From Marinicella meishanensis (lineage in GTDB: Bacteria > Pseudomonadota > Gammaproteobacteria > Xanthomonadales > Marinicellaceae), in NCBI RefSeq assembly GCF_019931145.1, contig NZ_JAIOUV010000003.1, forward strand, positions 62,001 to 126,000: a DNA stretch of 64,000 bases, given 5' to 3'. How positions within the stretch are numbered: position 1 is the stretch's first letter; each line of letters begins with the position of its first letter. The position numbers and the translations under genes were made by a program. Under the pieces are notes generated by a model, which was not told the DNA's origin, searched no databases, and saw nothing but the letters and a program-made list of their open reading frames with translations. Positions 1 through 9,703 of this stretch are shown piece by piece.

Positions 1-2668
1 CAAAGGCATTGAGAAAGTGACATCGGTCGAGGGCATCACCGAATACCGATTGGACAATGGCTTACAAGTCTTGTTGTTCCCAGATCAGTCACAAGAAACC
101 CAAACCGTTAACATCACCTACCACGTGGGCTCAAAACACGAAAACTACGGTGAAACAGGCATGGCCCACTTGTTGGAACATTTGGTGTTCAAAGGCACCC
201 CCAAACACCCCAACATCACCAAAGAGTTGACCGATCGCGGCGCCGAACCCAATGGCACCACCTGGACCGACCGCACCAACTACTTTGAAACCTTTGCCGC
301 TTCTGATGACAATTTGGAATGGGCCTTGGAGTTGGAAGCCGATCGCATGATCAATTCCTTCATCGCCAAAGAAGATTTGGACTCTGAAATGACGGTGGTC
401 AGAAATGAATTGGAAAACGGCGACAACAACCCGATACGCGTGTTGTTACAGCGCATGGGCTCAGTGGCCATGGACTGGCACAACTACGGCAAGAGCACCA
501 TTGGTGCCCGCTCTGATTTAGAAAACGTCGACATCAGTAACCTGCAAGCGTTTTATAAAAAATATTACCAACCCGACAACGCCACTTTGATTGTGGCCGG
601 TAAAATTGATGAAGCCAAAACCTTGGGTTTGATCAAAAAACATTTTGCCCCGATTCCCAAGCCCAAGCGGGTGTTGCGTGAGCTGTACACCGAAGAACCC
701 ATCCAGGATGGCGAGCGCATGGTCACCGTCAGACGGGCGGGTGATGTGCAAGTGGTGGCCACCATGTACAAAGCACCGGCTGGATCCGATGAAAACTACC
801 CAGCCTTGAATGTGCTGTCACAAATCATGGCCCACCCCACCAGTGGTCGACTGCATGAGAACGTGGTGAAAAAAGAATTGGCCGCCAACTCATTTGGTTT
901 TAACTTTCAGTGGGCAGAGCCCGGGGTGGCCAATTTCATGATGCAAGTGGCCAAAGACAAAGACATCGACGCGGCCAAAATGGCCATGTTGGCGACGCTG
1001 GAAGGGGTCAAAGACAGCCCCATTACCGAAGACGAGGTCAAACAGGCCAAAGCCAACTTGATCAAACAATTTGAGTTGTCTTTCAATTCTTCAGAGCGCA
1101 TTGCACTGGCTTTGAGCGAGTGGGTTGGTATGGGTGACTGGCGTTTGATGTTCCTCAACCGCGACCGCACCGAAGCCGTCACCACCGAACAGGTACAAGC
1201 CGCCGCCGAAGAGTATCTGGTCAATGACAACCGCACCCTGGGCTTGTTCATTCCAGAAAATGACTTTGATCGCGCCGACTCCATCAAACGCTATACATTG
1301 GCCGAAATCAAAGCCAAAGTCGAAGGCTACGAAGGCCGTGAAATGGTGGCCCAAGGGGAAGATTTTGACCCTTCCTTTGATAACATCGACGCCCGCACTG
1401 CTTATGTGGACTTAGACAATGAAGCCAAAATGGTGCATGTGCGCAAAGAAACCCGTGGCGACTCGGTGGTGATGAACATTCGCCTGGATTTGGGTAATGA
1501 GGAAGCCCTGTTTAACCAATCGGTGGTGGGTCGTTTGGCCGCCAACATGTTGGACCGTGGTACCGAAAACCACAGCCGCACCGAGTTGAAAGCCAAATTC
1601 GATGAGTTGAAAGCCAATGTCGGCGTTTCGGGCAGTGCCCGCGGTGCCAGCATCAGCGTACGCACCACCCATGAAAACCTGCCTGCCGTGATCAATGTGC
1701 TGGACGAGGTGTTGAAAAAACCGGCATTCGATGCCGAAGAGCTGGAGGTGTTGAAACAGGAGTTGGTGGTTTCATTGGAGCAACAAAAACAACAACCCAC
1801 CACCCAAGTGTTCCGCCAGTTGGGGCAACACCTGGACCCTTATGAGCCAGGTCATCCCCGCTACCAAATGGACATCGATGATGAAATTGAGGCCATCAAA
1901 GCCACCACTGCTGACCAAGTCAAAGCCTTCCATAAACGCTTTTATGGCGGTCAAAATGCCGATGTGAGTGTGGTGGGCGACTTCGACGTCAATGCGGTCT
2001 CTGACAGCGTCAAAAAGGTGCTCAATGGTTGGAGCAGTGACGTCGAGTATCAGCGGGTACCCGCGGCCTATTCAGCGGTGGATTCAATCAATAAATTTGT
2101 CGACACCCCCGACAAATCAGGCGCCGCCTTTGGGGCCATGATGAGATTGCCCATTGGTGATGACCATCCGGATTATCCGGCCTTGGTGATGGCCAACCAA
2201 ATGTTTGGTGGTGGTTTCATCAGCAGCCGTCTGGCCAACCGCTTGCGTCAACAAGATGGTTTGAGTTATGGCGCCGGTTCATTCTTCAACGCATCGTCTT
2301 TCGATGAGTTGGCCACTTTTGGGGCTTATGCGATCTGTGCACCAGAAAACCTGGAGCGGGTTGAAATCGGTTTCAAAGAGGAATTGCAAAAAGTTCTGGA
2401 TGAAGGTTTCACCCAACAGGAACTGGATGATGCCCGCAATGGGGTGTTGCAAAACAACCGCATTGACCGCGCCAAAGATGACCGATTGGCCCGAGAACTG
2501 GCCGGTTTCATTGATTTGGATCGCACCCAACAATGGAACAAAAAATATGAAGAGGCGATCCAAGACCTGACCATCTTGCAGGTCAACATGGCGTTCAATA
2601 AGTACGTCAGTGCCGACAGCTTCTCCATCATCAAAGCCGGAGATGCGAAAAAAATGGTCGCTGAATAA
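1..2668 (+). CDS. M16 family zinc metallopeptidase (5' end outside window)
   Basis: Pitrilysin/insulinase-type protease with two M16 halves. The first half carries the inverted zinc motif HLLEH about 51 residues after the GTG at 17, with the third ligand expected in the VVRNE stretch about 75 residues on. The second half ends with the R/Y substrate-binding region (SSRLANRLRQQDGLSYG), as in C-terminal M16 domains. The frame is open through the window edge and the conserved N-terminal segment (VEGITEYRLDNGLQV) begins right at the GTG, so the true start, probably with a signal peptide, lies upstream. The GTG at 17 is an internal valine rather than a start. About 889 residues are visible; periplasmic members run 900-950. 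A terminator follows the stop. Family assignment is firm; substrate unknown. Confidence 0.93.
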   Translation, partial: KGIEKVTSVEGITEYRLDNGLQVLLFPDQSQETQTVNITYHVGSKHENYGETGMAHLLEHLVFKGTPKHPNITKELTDRGAEPNGTTWTDRTNYFETFAASDDNLEWALELEADRMINSFIAKEDLDSEMTVVRNELENGDNNPIRVLLQRMGSVAMDWHNYGKSTIGARSDLENVDISNLQAFYKKYYQPDNATLIVAGKIDEAKTLGLIKKHFAPIPKPKRVLRELYTEEPIQDGERMVTVRRAGDVQVVATMYKAPAGSDENYPALNVLSQIMAHPTSGRLHENVVKKELAANSFGFNFQWAEPGVANFMMQVAKDKDIDAAKMAMLATLEGVKDSPITEDEVKQAKANLIKQFELSFNSSERIALALSEWVGMGDWRLMFLNRDRTEAVTTEQVQAAAEEYLVNDNRTLGLFIPENDFDRADSIKRYTLAEIKAKVEGYEGREMVAQGEDFDPSFDNIDARTAYVDLDNEAKMVHVRKETRGDSVVMNIRLDLGNEEALFNQSVVGRLAANMLDRGTENHSRTELKAKFDELKANVGVSGSARGASISVRTTHENLPAVINVLDEVLKKPAFDAEELEVLKQELVVSLEQQKQQPTTQVFRQLGQHLDPYEPGHPRYQMDIDDEIEAIKATTADQVKAFHKRFYGGQNADVSVVGDFDVNAVSDSVKKVLNGWSSDVEYQRVPAAYSAVDSINKFVDTPDKSGAAFGAMMRLPIGDDHPDYPALVMANQMFGGGFISSRLANRLRQQDGLSYGAGSFFNASSFDELATFGAYAICAPENLERVEIGFKEELQKVLDEGFTQQELDDARNGVLQNNRIDRAKDDRLARELAGFIDLDRTQQWNKKYEEAIQDLTILQVNMAFNKYVSADSFSIIKAGDAKKMVAE

Positions 2669-2686
2669 GCATCATCACAAGCAAGC

Positions 2687-2718
2687 AAAAAGCCGGGTCC
2701 TTGGATTCGGCTTTTTTT
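2687..2718 (+). terminator. Rho-independent terminator after M16 peptidase
   Basis: A 9-bp stem AAAAAGCCG / CGGCTTTTT with a 12-nt loop, followed by a run of T. It lies 19 nt after the M16 stop, separating that gene from the M28 gene. Confidence 0.8.
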
Positions 2719-2751
2719 GTGCCCCAAAGCATACATGCCACGGGGCTGTTT

Positions 2752-2760
2752 TGTTACAAT
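2752..2760 (+). promoter_or_regulatory. extended -10 promoter for M28 peptidase
   Basis: TGTTACAAT is an extended -10 (TGn plus TACAAT). No good -35 is visible. The predicted start of transcription is about 22 nt before the ATG, and an AGAGGG ribosome site (2778-2783) precedes the ATG by 6 nt. Confidence 0.5.
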
Positions 2761-2789
2761 CCTGGGCATTGTAGTTAAGAGGGCAGTCC

Positions 2790-4202
2790 ATGAAACCAGG
2801 TATTTTGTTGGCGATGATGTTGGTCACCGTTGGTTCGGCACACAGTCATGAAGCAGATGGGGCGTTGTTTGCCCCAGCATTTTTGCAACAAGTGAGCGCA
2901 TTGCGTGATCACGCTTTGACCGATGGGTTGGCCTATGAGCTGACGGAGTCATTGACCACCGAAGTGGGCCCCCGTTTGGCGGGCAGTCCGGCTGACGCCA
3001 AAGCGGTGGCTTGGGGTGAGGCCAAATTCAATGCCCTGGGCTTTGACCGGGTCACTTTGGAGCCTGCCTCGTTCCAACGATGGGTCCGTGGTGAGGAAAC
3101 CGCAGAAATTTTAGCCCCATATCCACAACCATTGGTGATCACGGCGTTGGGTAAATCCATGCCGACACCCCCAGCTGGAGTCACTGGCGAAGTGGTGCAT
3201 TTTGCCAGCCTGGCAGATTTGGAAGCGGCTGACCCCGATCAAGTCAAAGGCAAAATCACCTTCATCAGCAACCGCATGTCACGTCATAAAGATGGGTCAG
3301 GCTATGGTCAGGCCGTGGGTGCCAGAGGGACCGCTGCCCAAGTCACCGCTGCCAAAGGTGGTATCGGGACTTTGATTCGATCCATTGGTACCGACAGTGA
3401 CCGTTTACCGCATACGGGCGCCATGAAACATGAGCACGAGGTCCCAACCGTGCCGGCGGCTGCTTTGTCCAATCCCGATGCCGATTTATTGGTCAATATG
3501 CTCAAACGCGGCCAGCCAGTCACCATCAAATACCGATTGGGTTCCGAGTTTGGGGGCCAATACACCTCACACAATGTGATTGGTGACATGCTGGGCACCG
3601 ACCAAGCAGACCAGTACATCGTCATTGGCTGTCATCTGGATTCCTGGGATTTGGGCACCGGTGCGATCGACGATGCGTCGGGTTGTGGCATCACCATGGC
3701 AGCGGCCAAATTGATCAAACAACATTTGGGCCCTTTGCGCAAAACCATTCGGGTGGTGTTGTGGGCCAATGAAGAATACGGCTTGTCTGGGGCCAAGGCC
3801 TATCACGCCGCCCACCAAGCTGAAATGCAACAGCACATCTTGGGTGGCGAATCTGACTTTGGTGCCGGCCGCATTTACGCCTTGGGCACCCGGGTTGCTG
3901 AAAGTGCGTTGCCGATCATTGAACAAATGATGCCATTGCTCAAGCCTTTGGGCATTGAATATGCCAACAACCAAAGCAGCTCAGCACCGGATTTGATCCC
4001 ATTGCGGGCCGCCGGTATGGCGGTGTTCAGCCTCAAGCAAGATGGCACCGACTATTTTGACTACCACCACACCGCCAATGACACCTTGGATAAAGTGGAT
4101 CCAGCGGCCCTGGCACAAAATGTGGCCGCCTGGGTCGTGGTGGTGGCATTGGCTGCCCAGACCGAACATGATTTTGGCTTTGGTTTGACCGACCCAAAAT
4201 AA
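2790..4202 (+). CDS. secreted M28 family zinc aminopeptidase/carboxypeptidase
   Basis: A 470-residue exported peptidase. The first ~19 residues (MKPGILLAMMLVTVGSAHS) form a signal peptide. The M28 co-catalytic two-zinc site is visible in order: GCHLDSWD (His ligand near residue 282), AIDDASG (bridging Asp), WANEEYG (catalytic base Glu and ligand Glu) and YHHTAND (last His). A PA-like insert lies between the signal peptide and the catalytic domain (about residues 120-230), as in plasma glutamate carboxypeptidase-like enzymes. It probably trims peptides in the periplasm. The start is supported by AGAGGG 6 nt upstream. The gene is flanked by two terminators, so it appears monocistronic. Exact peptide specificity cannot be read from sequence. 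Confidence 0.92.
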   Translation: MKPGILLAMMLVTVGSAHSHEADGALFAPAFLQQVSALRDHALTDGLAYELTESLTTEVGPRLAGSPADAKAVAWGEAKFNALGFDRVTLEPASFQRWVRGEETAEILAPYPQPLVITALGKSMPTPPAGVTGEVVHFASLADLEAADPDQVKGKITFISNRMSRHKDGSGYGQAVGARGTAAQVTAAKGGIGTLIRSIGTDSDRLPHTGAMKHEHEVPTVPAAALSNPDADLLVNMLKRGQPVTIKYRLGSEFGGQYTSHNVIGDMLGTDQADQYIVIGCHLDSWDLGTGAIDDASGCGITMAAAKLIKQHLGPLRKTIRVVLWANEEYGLSGAKAYHAAHQAEMQQHILGGESDFGAGRIYALGTRVAESALPIIEQMMPLLKPLGIEYANNQSSSAPDLIPLRAAGMAVFSLKQDGTDYFDYHHTANDTLDKVDPAALAQNVAAWVVVVALAAQTEHDFGFGLTDPK

Positions 4203-4220
4203 GCGCAGCAAGCAGTTCAA

Positions 4221-4253
4221 AAAAAAGCCTGGACAATCTGACCAGGCTTTTTT
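4221..4253. terminator. bidirectional Rho-independent terminator
   Basis: Perfect 12-bp stem AAAAAAGCCTGG / CCAGGCTTTTTT with a 9-nt loop. It lies between the convergent M28 gene (plus) and the repeat-protein gene (minus) and provides a U-tract on both strands. Confidence 0.9.
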
Positions 4254-4270
4254 GTGCTCAGTGGCTCAGA

Positions 4271-7200
4271 TCAACGACGCAGCTGTTGGCGGTATGCCGC
4301 CACAGCCAGCATCAACAGGGCCATCAACAACAACATCCATTGACTCAAGGTGGGGACCCGGATGGCCGATGAAATCGGCCCTTCGGTGTCCACCGTTTCG
4401 GTGTCAATTTCAGGGTCGGTGATGGTTTCATCCGACACCGCTTGGGCCACGTTGACCACTTGGCCATTGTCGACATCAGACTGTTGTACCACAAAAGTCC
4501 CGACCAAGGTACAGGTGCCGCCCACCAGCAGCACCGCACAACTGGTGTTGTTGGGGGTGATCATGTTGTCAGTCACCACCACATTGTTCAAGGTGACGTT
4601 ACCGACGTTGGTGGCCACGATGGTGAAAGTCAGCGTGTCATTGATGGTCACCGTGCCCGAACCGTCTTCATCGGCATTGCTGGTCAGCGATTTGTCGATG
4701 CTCAGGGCCGGATTGGTCGACAGCGGTGTGTTGATCGTGTCTTGAACTGGTGGGGTTTCATCAGAATCTGCCGTACCGGTGTTGCTGATCTGACCGGCAT
4801 TGACATCCGCTTGTTGCACCACATAGGTTCCGGTTAAGGAGCAAGTGGCCGCCGGAGCCAAAGTGACACAGGTGGTGTTGTTCGGGGTGATCAGGGTGTC
4901 GGTCACCGTGACATTATTCAACGTGATGTTACCGGTGTTGGTGGCCACCACGGTGTAAGTCAGGGTGTCGTTCAAACTGATGGTGCCAGAACCATCTTCA
5001 TCGGCATTGTTGGTCAAAGTTTTGACCACGTCCAAACCGGGATTGCCCACCACCGGAGTCACCAAGGTGTCGGTTTCAGGTCCGGTTTCATTGGAGTTGC
5101 CGGTGCCGGTGTTGTTGATCGATCCGTTGAGGATGTCGGCTGCGGTGACCACATAGGTGCCGACTAACACACAGGTGCCGCCGACGGCAACGGTGCCACA
5201 ATTGATGGTGTTGGGGGTGATCATGGGGTCAGAGGTGGACACATTGTTCAACGGGATGTTACCGGTGTTGGTGGTGGTAATGGTGAAGGTCAGGGTGTCA
5301 TTCTCAGTGATGGTGCTCGATCCGTCTTCATCGGCATTGCCGGTCAGGGCTTTGCTGACAATCAAGGCCGGAGAGCCCACCACCGGCGTCACCAAGACGT
5401 CATTGGCCGGTGGCGTCTCATCTGAATCGCCGGTACCGGTGTTGGTGATGCTGCCATTGGTGACATCGGCTGCGGTGACCACATAGGTGCCGACCAACAC
5501 ACAAGTGCCAGCCGGTGGCACGGTGCCACAGTTGATGGTGTTGGGGGAAATCATCGGATCTGAGGTGGTCATGTTGTTCAACGGAATGTTACCACTGTTG
5601 GTTGAGGTCACGGTGAAGGTCAGGGTGTCGCCCTCGGTCACGGTGCCTGAACCGTCTTCATCGGCGTTGTTGGTCAAGGCTTTGACCACGGTCAAATCAG
5701 GCGAACCGACGGTCGGCGTGATCAGGGTGTCGGTCACGGGTGGGGTCTCATCAGAATCGCCGGTACCTGTGTTCGAGATCGAACCGTTGGTGATGTCGGC
5801 CGCGGTGACCGCATAAGTCCCAACCAACACGCAAGTGCCACCAACTGGCACAGTACCGCAGTTGATGGTGTTCGGCGTGATCATGGGGTCAGAGGTGGAC
5901 ACGTTGTTCAACGGGATGTTACCGGTGTTGGTGGTGGTGATGGTGAAGGTCAGGGTGTCATTTTCGGTGATGGTGCCCGAACCGTCTTCATCGGCGTTGT
6001 TGGTCAAGGCTTTGGCCACAGTCAGCGCCGGAGATGGCAAGACTGGGGTCACCACCACGTCATCTACGGGGCCTGTTTCGTCTGAGTTACCGCTGCCAGT
6101 GTTGGTGAAATTCCCAGCCAACACGTCGGCGTTGGTGACCACATAGGTACCGACCAGCACACAGGTGCCAGCAGGTGCCACCGTGCCGCAGTTGTTGCTG
6201 TTGGGTGTCAACTGGGGATCTGAGGCCGTCAGGTTGTTCAAGGGGATGTTGCCGGTGTTGGTCACGGTGATGGTGAAGGTCAGCGTGTCGCCTTCGGTCA
6301 CGGTACCCGAACCATCTTCATCGGCGTTGTTGGTCAATTGTTTGTCGGTGGTTAAAGCCGGTGAGCCCACCACAGGGGTGACAACCACATCATCCACCGG
6401 GCCGGTTTCGTCCGAGTTGCCGCTGCCGGTGTTGGTAAAATTGCCAGCCATCACATCGGCCAACGTGACCACGTAGGTGCCGACCAGCACACAGGTGCCG
6501 GCTGGTGCCACGGTGCCACAGTTGATGCTGTTGGGTATCAATTGAGGATCTGAGGCGGTCATGTTGTTCAAGGGGATGTTGCCGGTGTTGGTCACGGTGA
6601 TGGTGAAGGTCAGCGTGTCGCCCTCGGTCACGGTGCCGGAGCCGTCTTCATCGGCGTTGTTGGTCAATTGTTTGTTGGTGGTCAAAGCCGGTGAGCCAAA
6701 CACCGGGGTCATGACCACATCATCCACCGGGCCGGTTTCATCCGAAGTGCCGCTGCCGGTGTTGGTGAAATTGCCAGCCATCACATCGGCCAGCGTGACC
6801 TCGTAGGTACCGATCAGCACACAGGTGCCGGCAGGTGCCACCGTGCCGCAGTTGTTGCTGTTGGGTGTCAGTTGCGGGTCTGAGGCCGTCATGTTGTTCA
6901 GCGGAAAATCGCCGGTGTTGGTCACGGTGATGGTGAAGGTCAGGGTATCGCCTTCGGTCACGGTGCCAGAGCCGTCTTCATCGGCATTGTTGGTCAACGC
7001 CTTGGTGGTGCTCAAAGAGTTGATGGCCCGACACACCGGCAAATCGACCACCGGTGAGGTCACTTCATTGGGTTGTCCAGCAGCACCAATGGTGGCACCA
7101 TTGGCCATGAATTCGGTCACGGCTGTGGATTGACTGATGCCATTGGCCCCACCGTTGGCCACCGGCGTGCCGGTGCCGCCACTGACTGAGATGACGCCAC

Positions 7201-8584
7201 CGCCACCGCCGCCACCTGGGCCTTCATTTTCATTGCCGATCGGTAATTGATCGCCACCCACACCGCCGTTGGCCGTGAGGTTAACCCCGGCTGCGGTGCT
7301 GCTGGCAGAAACCACGATGGTGCCACCGGCCCCACCGCCACCTGGGGCGTCGTTGTTACCGCCGTTGTTGGCGGTGTCAAAGCCGTCTTGGCCATTGACG
7401 TTGATGGTTCCGGTACCCGACAAGTTGGTGGTGATCAAATAGACCAAACCGCCGCCGCGGCCACCAGCCCCGGCTCGGCCATTGTTGCCGTCACCGGCCC
7501 CACCGCCGCCGCCAAAGAACAAGCGTCCAACATCGTCAAACGGCACGGGTCGTCCACCCAAGCCACCGCGCTCACGTCGCAGGTTACCGCCCCATGCACC
7601 ACTGCCAGGTGGCAAAGTGAGGGCGTCTTGGTTGCTGGAACCATAGGTGTAGCCACCGCGGCCACCACCAGATGAGGTGCTGGCAGAGGTGATGGTGCCA
7701 TCGATGTCCCAAGCTGTGCTCCAACCAGCCGGACCATTGTCCGGGTTACCTTGGCCAGTCCAGGCGACGCCGTTGTTGCCATTGGCGCCACCGCCACCAC
7801 CGCCGTTGTGGGCGTTACCGCCACCACCGCCATTGGCCGGTGCGCCACGGCCATAGCGACCATTGTTGGCATCGTACACCGCCGCAAAACCCAACACACT
7901 TTCGCCTTTTTCTGCGCCATTGGCATTGGATGCGCCGCGGTACAAAGTCACATCGGTGCCCGCGCCGGTGGTGACGTTATCAACCACACCACCACGGAAG
8001 CCAGCCGCCGCTGCGGTGATGGTGCCGTTGACGGTCAAATTGGTGTTGACATCTATGGCGACCACACCGCCACGCGATCCGTTCCAAGCGGTGGTGGTGA
8101 TGCTGCCACCGGCATTGACGGTCAGGTTATCAAATTGGGGCACACGAATGACTTGTGTCTGTCCCAGGTTGTAACTGTAAATCAGGCTGTTACCGGTACA
8201 CAAGTTGCCATTTTCAGCCACCACCACATCGTTGCCAGTGACTGAAATCACTTCGTACAATTCATAACGTCCGGCGTTGCCCAAGTTGAAAGCACCGTAG
8301 GTGCTATTGTTGCCGCTGTCAGCAAAAGAGGCCCCTTGCGCCTGGTACAACATAATCAGATCACCGGGGGTCAATGTCGGGGTGGCATAGATGCCGGCGA
8401 CATCGGTCAGGTCATTGATGTTGCTGACGGTCAAAGTGACGCCGCCAACGGTGTTGACCGCGGTCAAACCGGTGAAGTAATTGACTTGTTGGCTGGCCAC
8501 AACGGTGAAATCGCCGTCTTTGCCTTTGATGGCCGCAGCCGTTCCGGCCAGCAGCAGCAGGCCCAGTACCCATAATTTTTTCAT
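4271..8584 (-). CDS. large secreted repeat protein with IPTL-CTERM-type sorting tail
   Basis: A 1437-residue surface or secreted protein. The frame opens further upstream, but the ATG at 8584 begins MKKLWVLGLLLLAGTAAA, a clear signal peptide, so I place the start there. Order: signal peptide; a glycine/asparagine-rich region of about 500 residues with many GGGGG runs and parallel-beta character; eight near-identical 110-residue modules of DUF11/DUF7507 type (each with NADEDGSGT, TLTFTI and TNTGN), probably beta-sandwich stalk domains; and a C-terminal tail VPTLSQWMLLLMALLMLAV followed by a basic end (YRQQLRR). That tail resembles the IPTL-CTERM sorting signal (motif, hydrophobic helix, arginine cluster). 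Likely an envelope-anchored or processed adhesin/biofilm-type protein; no enzymatic motif seen. Convergent with the M28 gene. Confidence 0.88.
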   Translation of the reverse strand: MKKLWVLGLLLLAGTAAAIKGKDGDFTVVASQQVNYFTGLTAVNTVGGVTLTVSNINDLTDVAGIYATPTLTPGDLIMLYQAQGASFADSGNNSTYGAFNLGNAGRYELYEVISVTGNDVVVAENGNLCTGNSLIYSYNLGQTQVIRVPQFDNLTVNAGGSITTTAWNGSRGGVVAIDVNTNLTVNGTITAAAAGFRGGVVDNVTTGAGTDVTLYRGASNANGAEKGESVLGFAAVYDANNGRYGRGAPANGGGGGNAHNGGGGGGANGNNGVAWTGQGNPDNGPAGWSTAWDIDGTITSASTSSGGGRGGYTYGSSNQDALTLPPGSGAWGGNLRRERGGLGGRPVPFDDVGRLFFGGGGGAGDGNNGRAGAGGRGGGLVYLITTNLSGTGTINVNGQDGFDTANNGGNNDAPGGGGAGGTIVVSASSTAAGVNLTANGGVGGDQLPIGNENEGPGGGGGGGVISVSGGTGTPVANGGANGISQSTAVTEFMANGATIGAAGQPNEVTSPVVDLPVCRAINSLSTTKALTNNADEDGSGTVTEGDTLTFTITVTNTGDFPLNNMTASDPQLTPNSNNCGTVAPAGTCVLIGTYEVTLADVMAGNFTNTGSGTSDETGPVDDVVMTPVFGSPALTTNKQLTNNADEDGSGTVTEGDTLTFTITVTNTGNIPLNNMTASDPQLIPNSINCGTVAPAGTCVLVGTYVVTLADVMAGNFTNTGSGNSDETGPVDDVVVTPVVGSPALTTDKQLTNNADEDGSGTVTEGDTLTFTITVTNTGNIPLNNLTASDPQLTPNSNNCGTVAPAGTCVLVGTYVVTNADVLAGNFTNTGSGNSDETGPVDDVVVTPVLPSPALTVAKALTNNADEDGSGTITENDTLTFTITTTNTGNIPLNNVSTSDPMITPNTINCGTVPVGGTCVLVGTYAVTAADITNGSISNTGTGDSDETPPVTDTLITPTVGSPDLTVVKALTNNADEDGSGTVTEGDTLTFTVTSTNSGNIPLNNMTTSDPMISPNTINCGTVPPAGTCVLVGTYVVTAADVTNGSITNTGTGDSDETPPANDVLVTPVVGSPALIVSKALTGNADEDGSSTITENDTLTFTITTTNTGNIPLNNVSTSDPMITPNTINCGTVAVGGTCVLVGTYVVTAADILNGSINNTGTGNSNETGPETDTLVTPVVGNPGLDVVKTLTNNADEDGSGTISLNDTLTYTVVATNTGNITLNNVTVTDTLITPNNTTCVTLAPAATCSLTGTYVVQQADVNAGQISNTGTADSDETPPVQDTINTPLSTNPALSIDKSLTSNADEDGSGTVTINDTLTFTIVATNVGNVTLNNVVVTDNMITPNNTSCAVLLVGGTCTLVGTFVVQQSDVDNGQVVNVAQAVSDETITDPEIDTETVDTEGPISSAIRVPTLSQWMLLLMALLMLAVAAYRQQLRR
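4376..7015 (-). repeat. eight tandem 330-bp coding repeats
   Basis: The repeat-protein gene contains eight units with exact 330-bp spacing. The shared string CGTCTTCATCGG (or CATCTTCATCGG) recurs at about 4663, 4993, 5323, 5653, 5983, 6313, 6643 and 6973. Each unit encodes one 110-residue module. Unit length never varies, and neighbouring units are highly similar at the nucleotide level, so copy number may change by recombination. Confidence 0.93.
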
Positions 8585-8742
8585 ACACACACTCTTTTTG
8601 AATTGAAAAGGATTTTCTGGGTAATGATTATATTTTTCTGTAATGGATTTGCCACACAATTCAGACCAAAGGCGGCTTTTTTACTTGAGTTGTCAATTCA
8701 CAGCAGCCATCGTCATGAATTGACTGGAATGACTTCAGGCAT

Positions 8743-8771
8743 GAGACAATTTCTGTCAGACTTGCTACAAT
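8743..8771 (+). promoter_or_regulatory. promoter candidate for SPFH-PH operon
   Basis: A -35-like GAGACA, a 17-bp spacer and -10 TACAAT that is also extended (TGCTACAAT, 8763-8771). It lies 29 nt before the ATG at 8801. Confidence 0.45.
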
Positions 8772-8800
8772 GATTTACGTTAATTTTAGGAGAGCAGCGT

Positions 8801-9691
8801 ATGAGCCAAAGAATATCTTTTGCCAAATTCATTCCCTTGATCGTGATCGTGATCTTGTTGTTGGTCGGGTCCCGTTTCTGGGTCAGTGTGCCGGCCGGTC
8901 ACGTCGCCGTCGCCACTTTGTTTGGAGAAGTCCAAGCCAAAACATACAGTGAGGGCTTGAACATCCCAGTTAACCCATTATTGAAGTTTCATGAATTTGA
9001 TGTGCGTGAGAAAACCCACAAGGAAACCGCCCATGTACCTTCTCAGGATCAGTTACAAACCAAAATTGATGTGTCCGTCCAATATCGTCTGAATGGAGAA
9101 ATGGCCAACAACATCCTGAAAGATACCGGTAACATTGACAGCATGATCGAAGTGCAATTGGTGCCTAAGTTGCGGTCATTACTGAGGGAGCAAGGTAAAA
9201 CCATCAAGCGTGCCGAAGACTTTTTCTTGGAGGAAACTCAGGAACAATTGCAGTTGGGTCTCACGGCTGGCTTGTCAGAGTACCTGGCTCCCAAAGGGAT
9301 CAACGTTTCTGCGGTACTGATCAGGGACATTTCCTTGCCACCTTTCATCACCAAAGCCATCGAAGCCAAAAAAGAACGGGAACAAGAAGTGGAAAAACAA
9401 AAAGCCGAATTGGAGCGCTACAAAACCGAACAGCAGCAACTCATTGCCGCTGCCGAAGCCCAGCGTCAAGCGGCAGAAGAAGAGGCGGAAAAACGCCGCT
9501 TATTGGCCGATGCCCAAGCCTATGAAATTGAGAAGATCAACACCGCCATTGGCAACAACCCCAATTACGTCAAGTTGCAAGCTTTGGAGGCTTTGAAAGC
9601 GATCTCCAAAGATCCGGCATCCAAGATCTATTTCATCGACAGTGATTCAGCGCAACCACTGCCTCTGATGCACATGTCAGACAATAAATAA
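8801..9691 (+). CDS. prohibitin/SPFH-domain membrane protein
   Basis: A 296-residue single-pass membrane protein. One N-terminal transmembrane segment (about residues 8-25, FIPLIVIVILLLVG) is followed by an SPFH/band-7 domain (about 28-200). A charged, alanine/glutamate-rich coiled coil (about 185-240, KKEREQEVEKQKAELERYKTE) comes next, then a short tail. This layout matches bacterial prohibitin-like proteins, which form membrane-associated ring scaffolds and can hold membrane proteases such as FtsH. AGGAGA at 8788-8793 supports the start. Two PH-domain genes follow downstream, separated by a perfect inverted repeat, and may be co-transcribed. Family firm; partner unknown. Confidence 0.9.
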   Translation: MSQRISFAKFIPLIVIVILLLVGSRFWVSVPAGHVAVATLFGEVQAKTYSEGLNIPVNPLLKFHEFDVREKTHKETAHVPSQDQLQTKIDVSVQYRLNGEMANNILKDTGNIDSMIEVQLVPKLRSLLREQGKTIKRAEDFFLEETQEQLQLGLTAGLSEYLAPKGINVSAVLIRDISLPPFITKAIEAKKEREQEVEKQKAELERYKTEQQQLIAAAEAQRQAAEEEAEKRRLLADAQAYEIEKINTAIGNNPNYVKLQALEALKAISKDPASKIYFIDSDSAQPLPLMHMSDNK

Positions 9692-9703
9692 CGGCCAAAC
9701 AAA

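Noticed and set aside
4350-8575. Many plus-strand open frames of about 100 codons at 330-nt steps
   Set aside because: They are antisense shadows of the repeat-protein gene; their spacing follows the repeat and they lack starts or domains.
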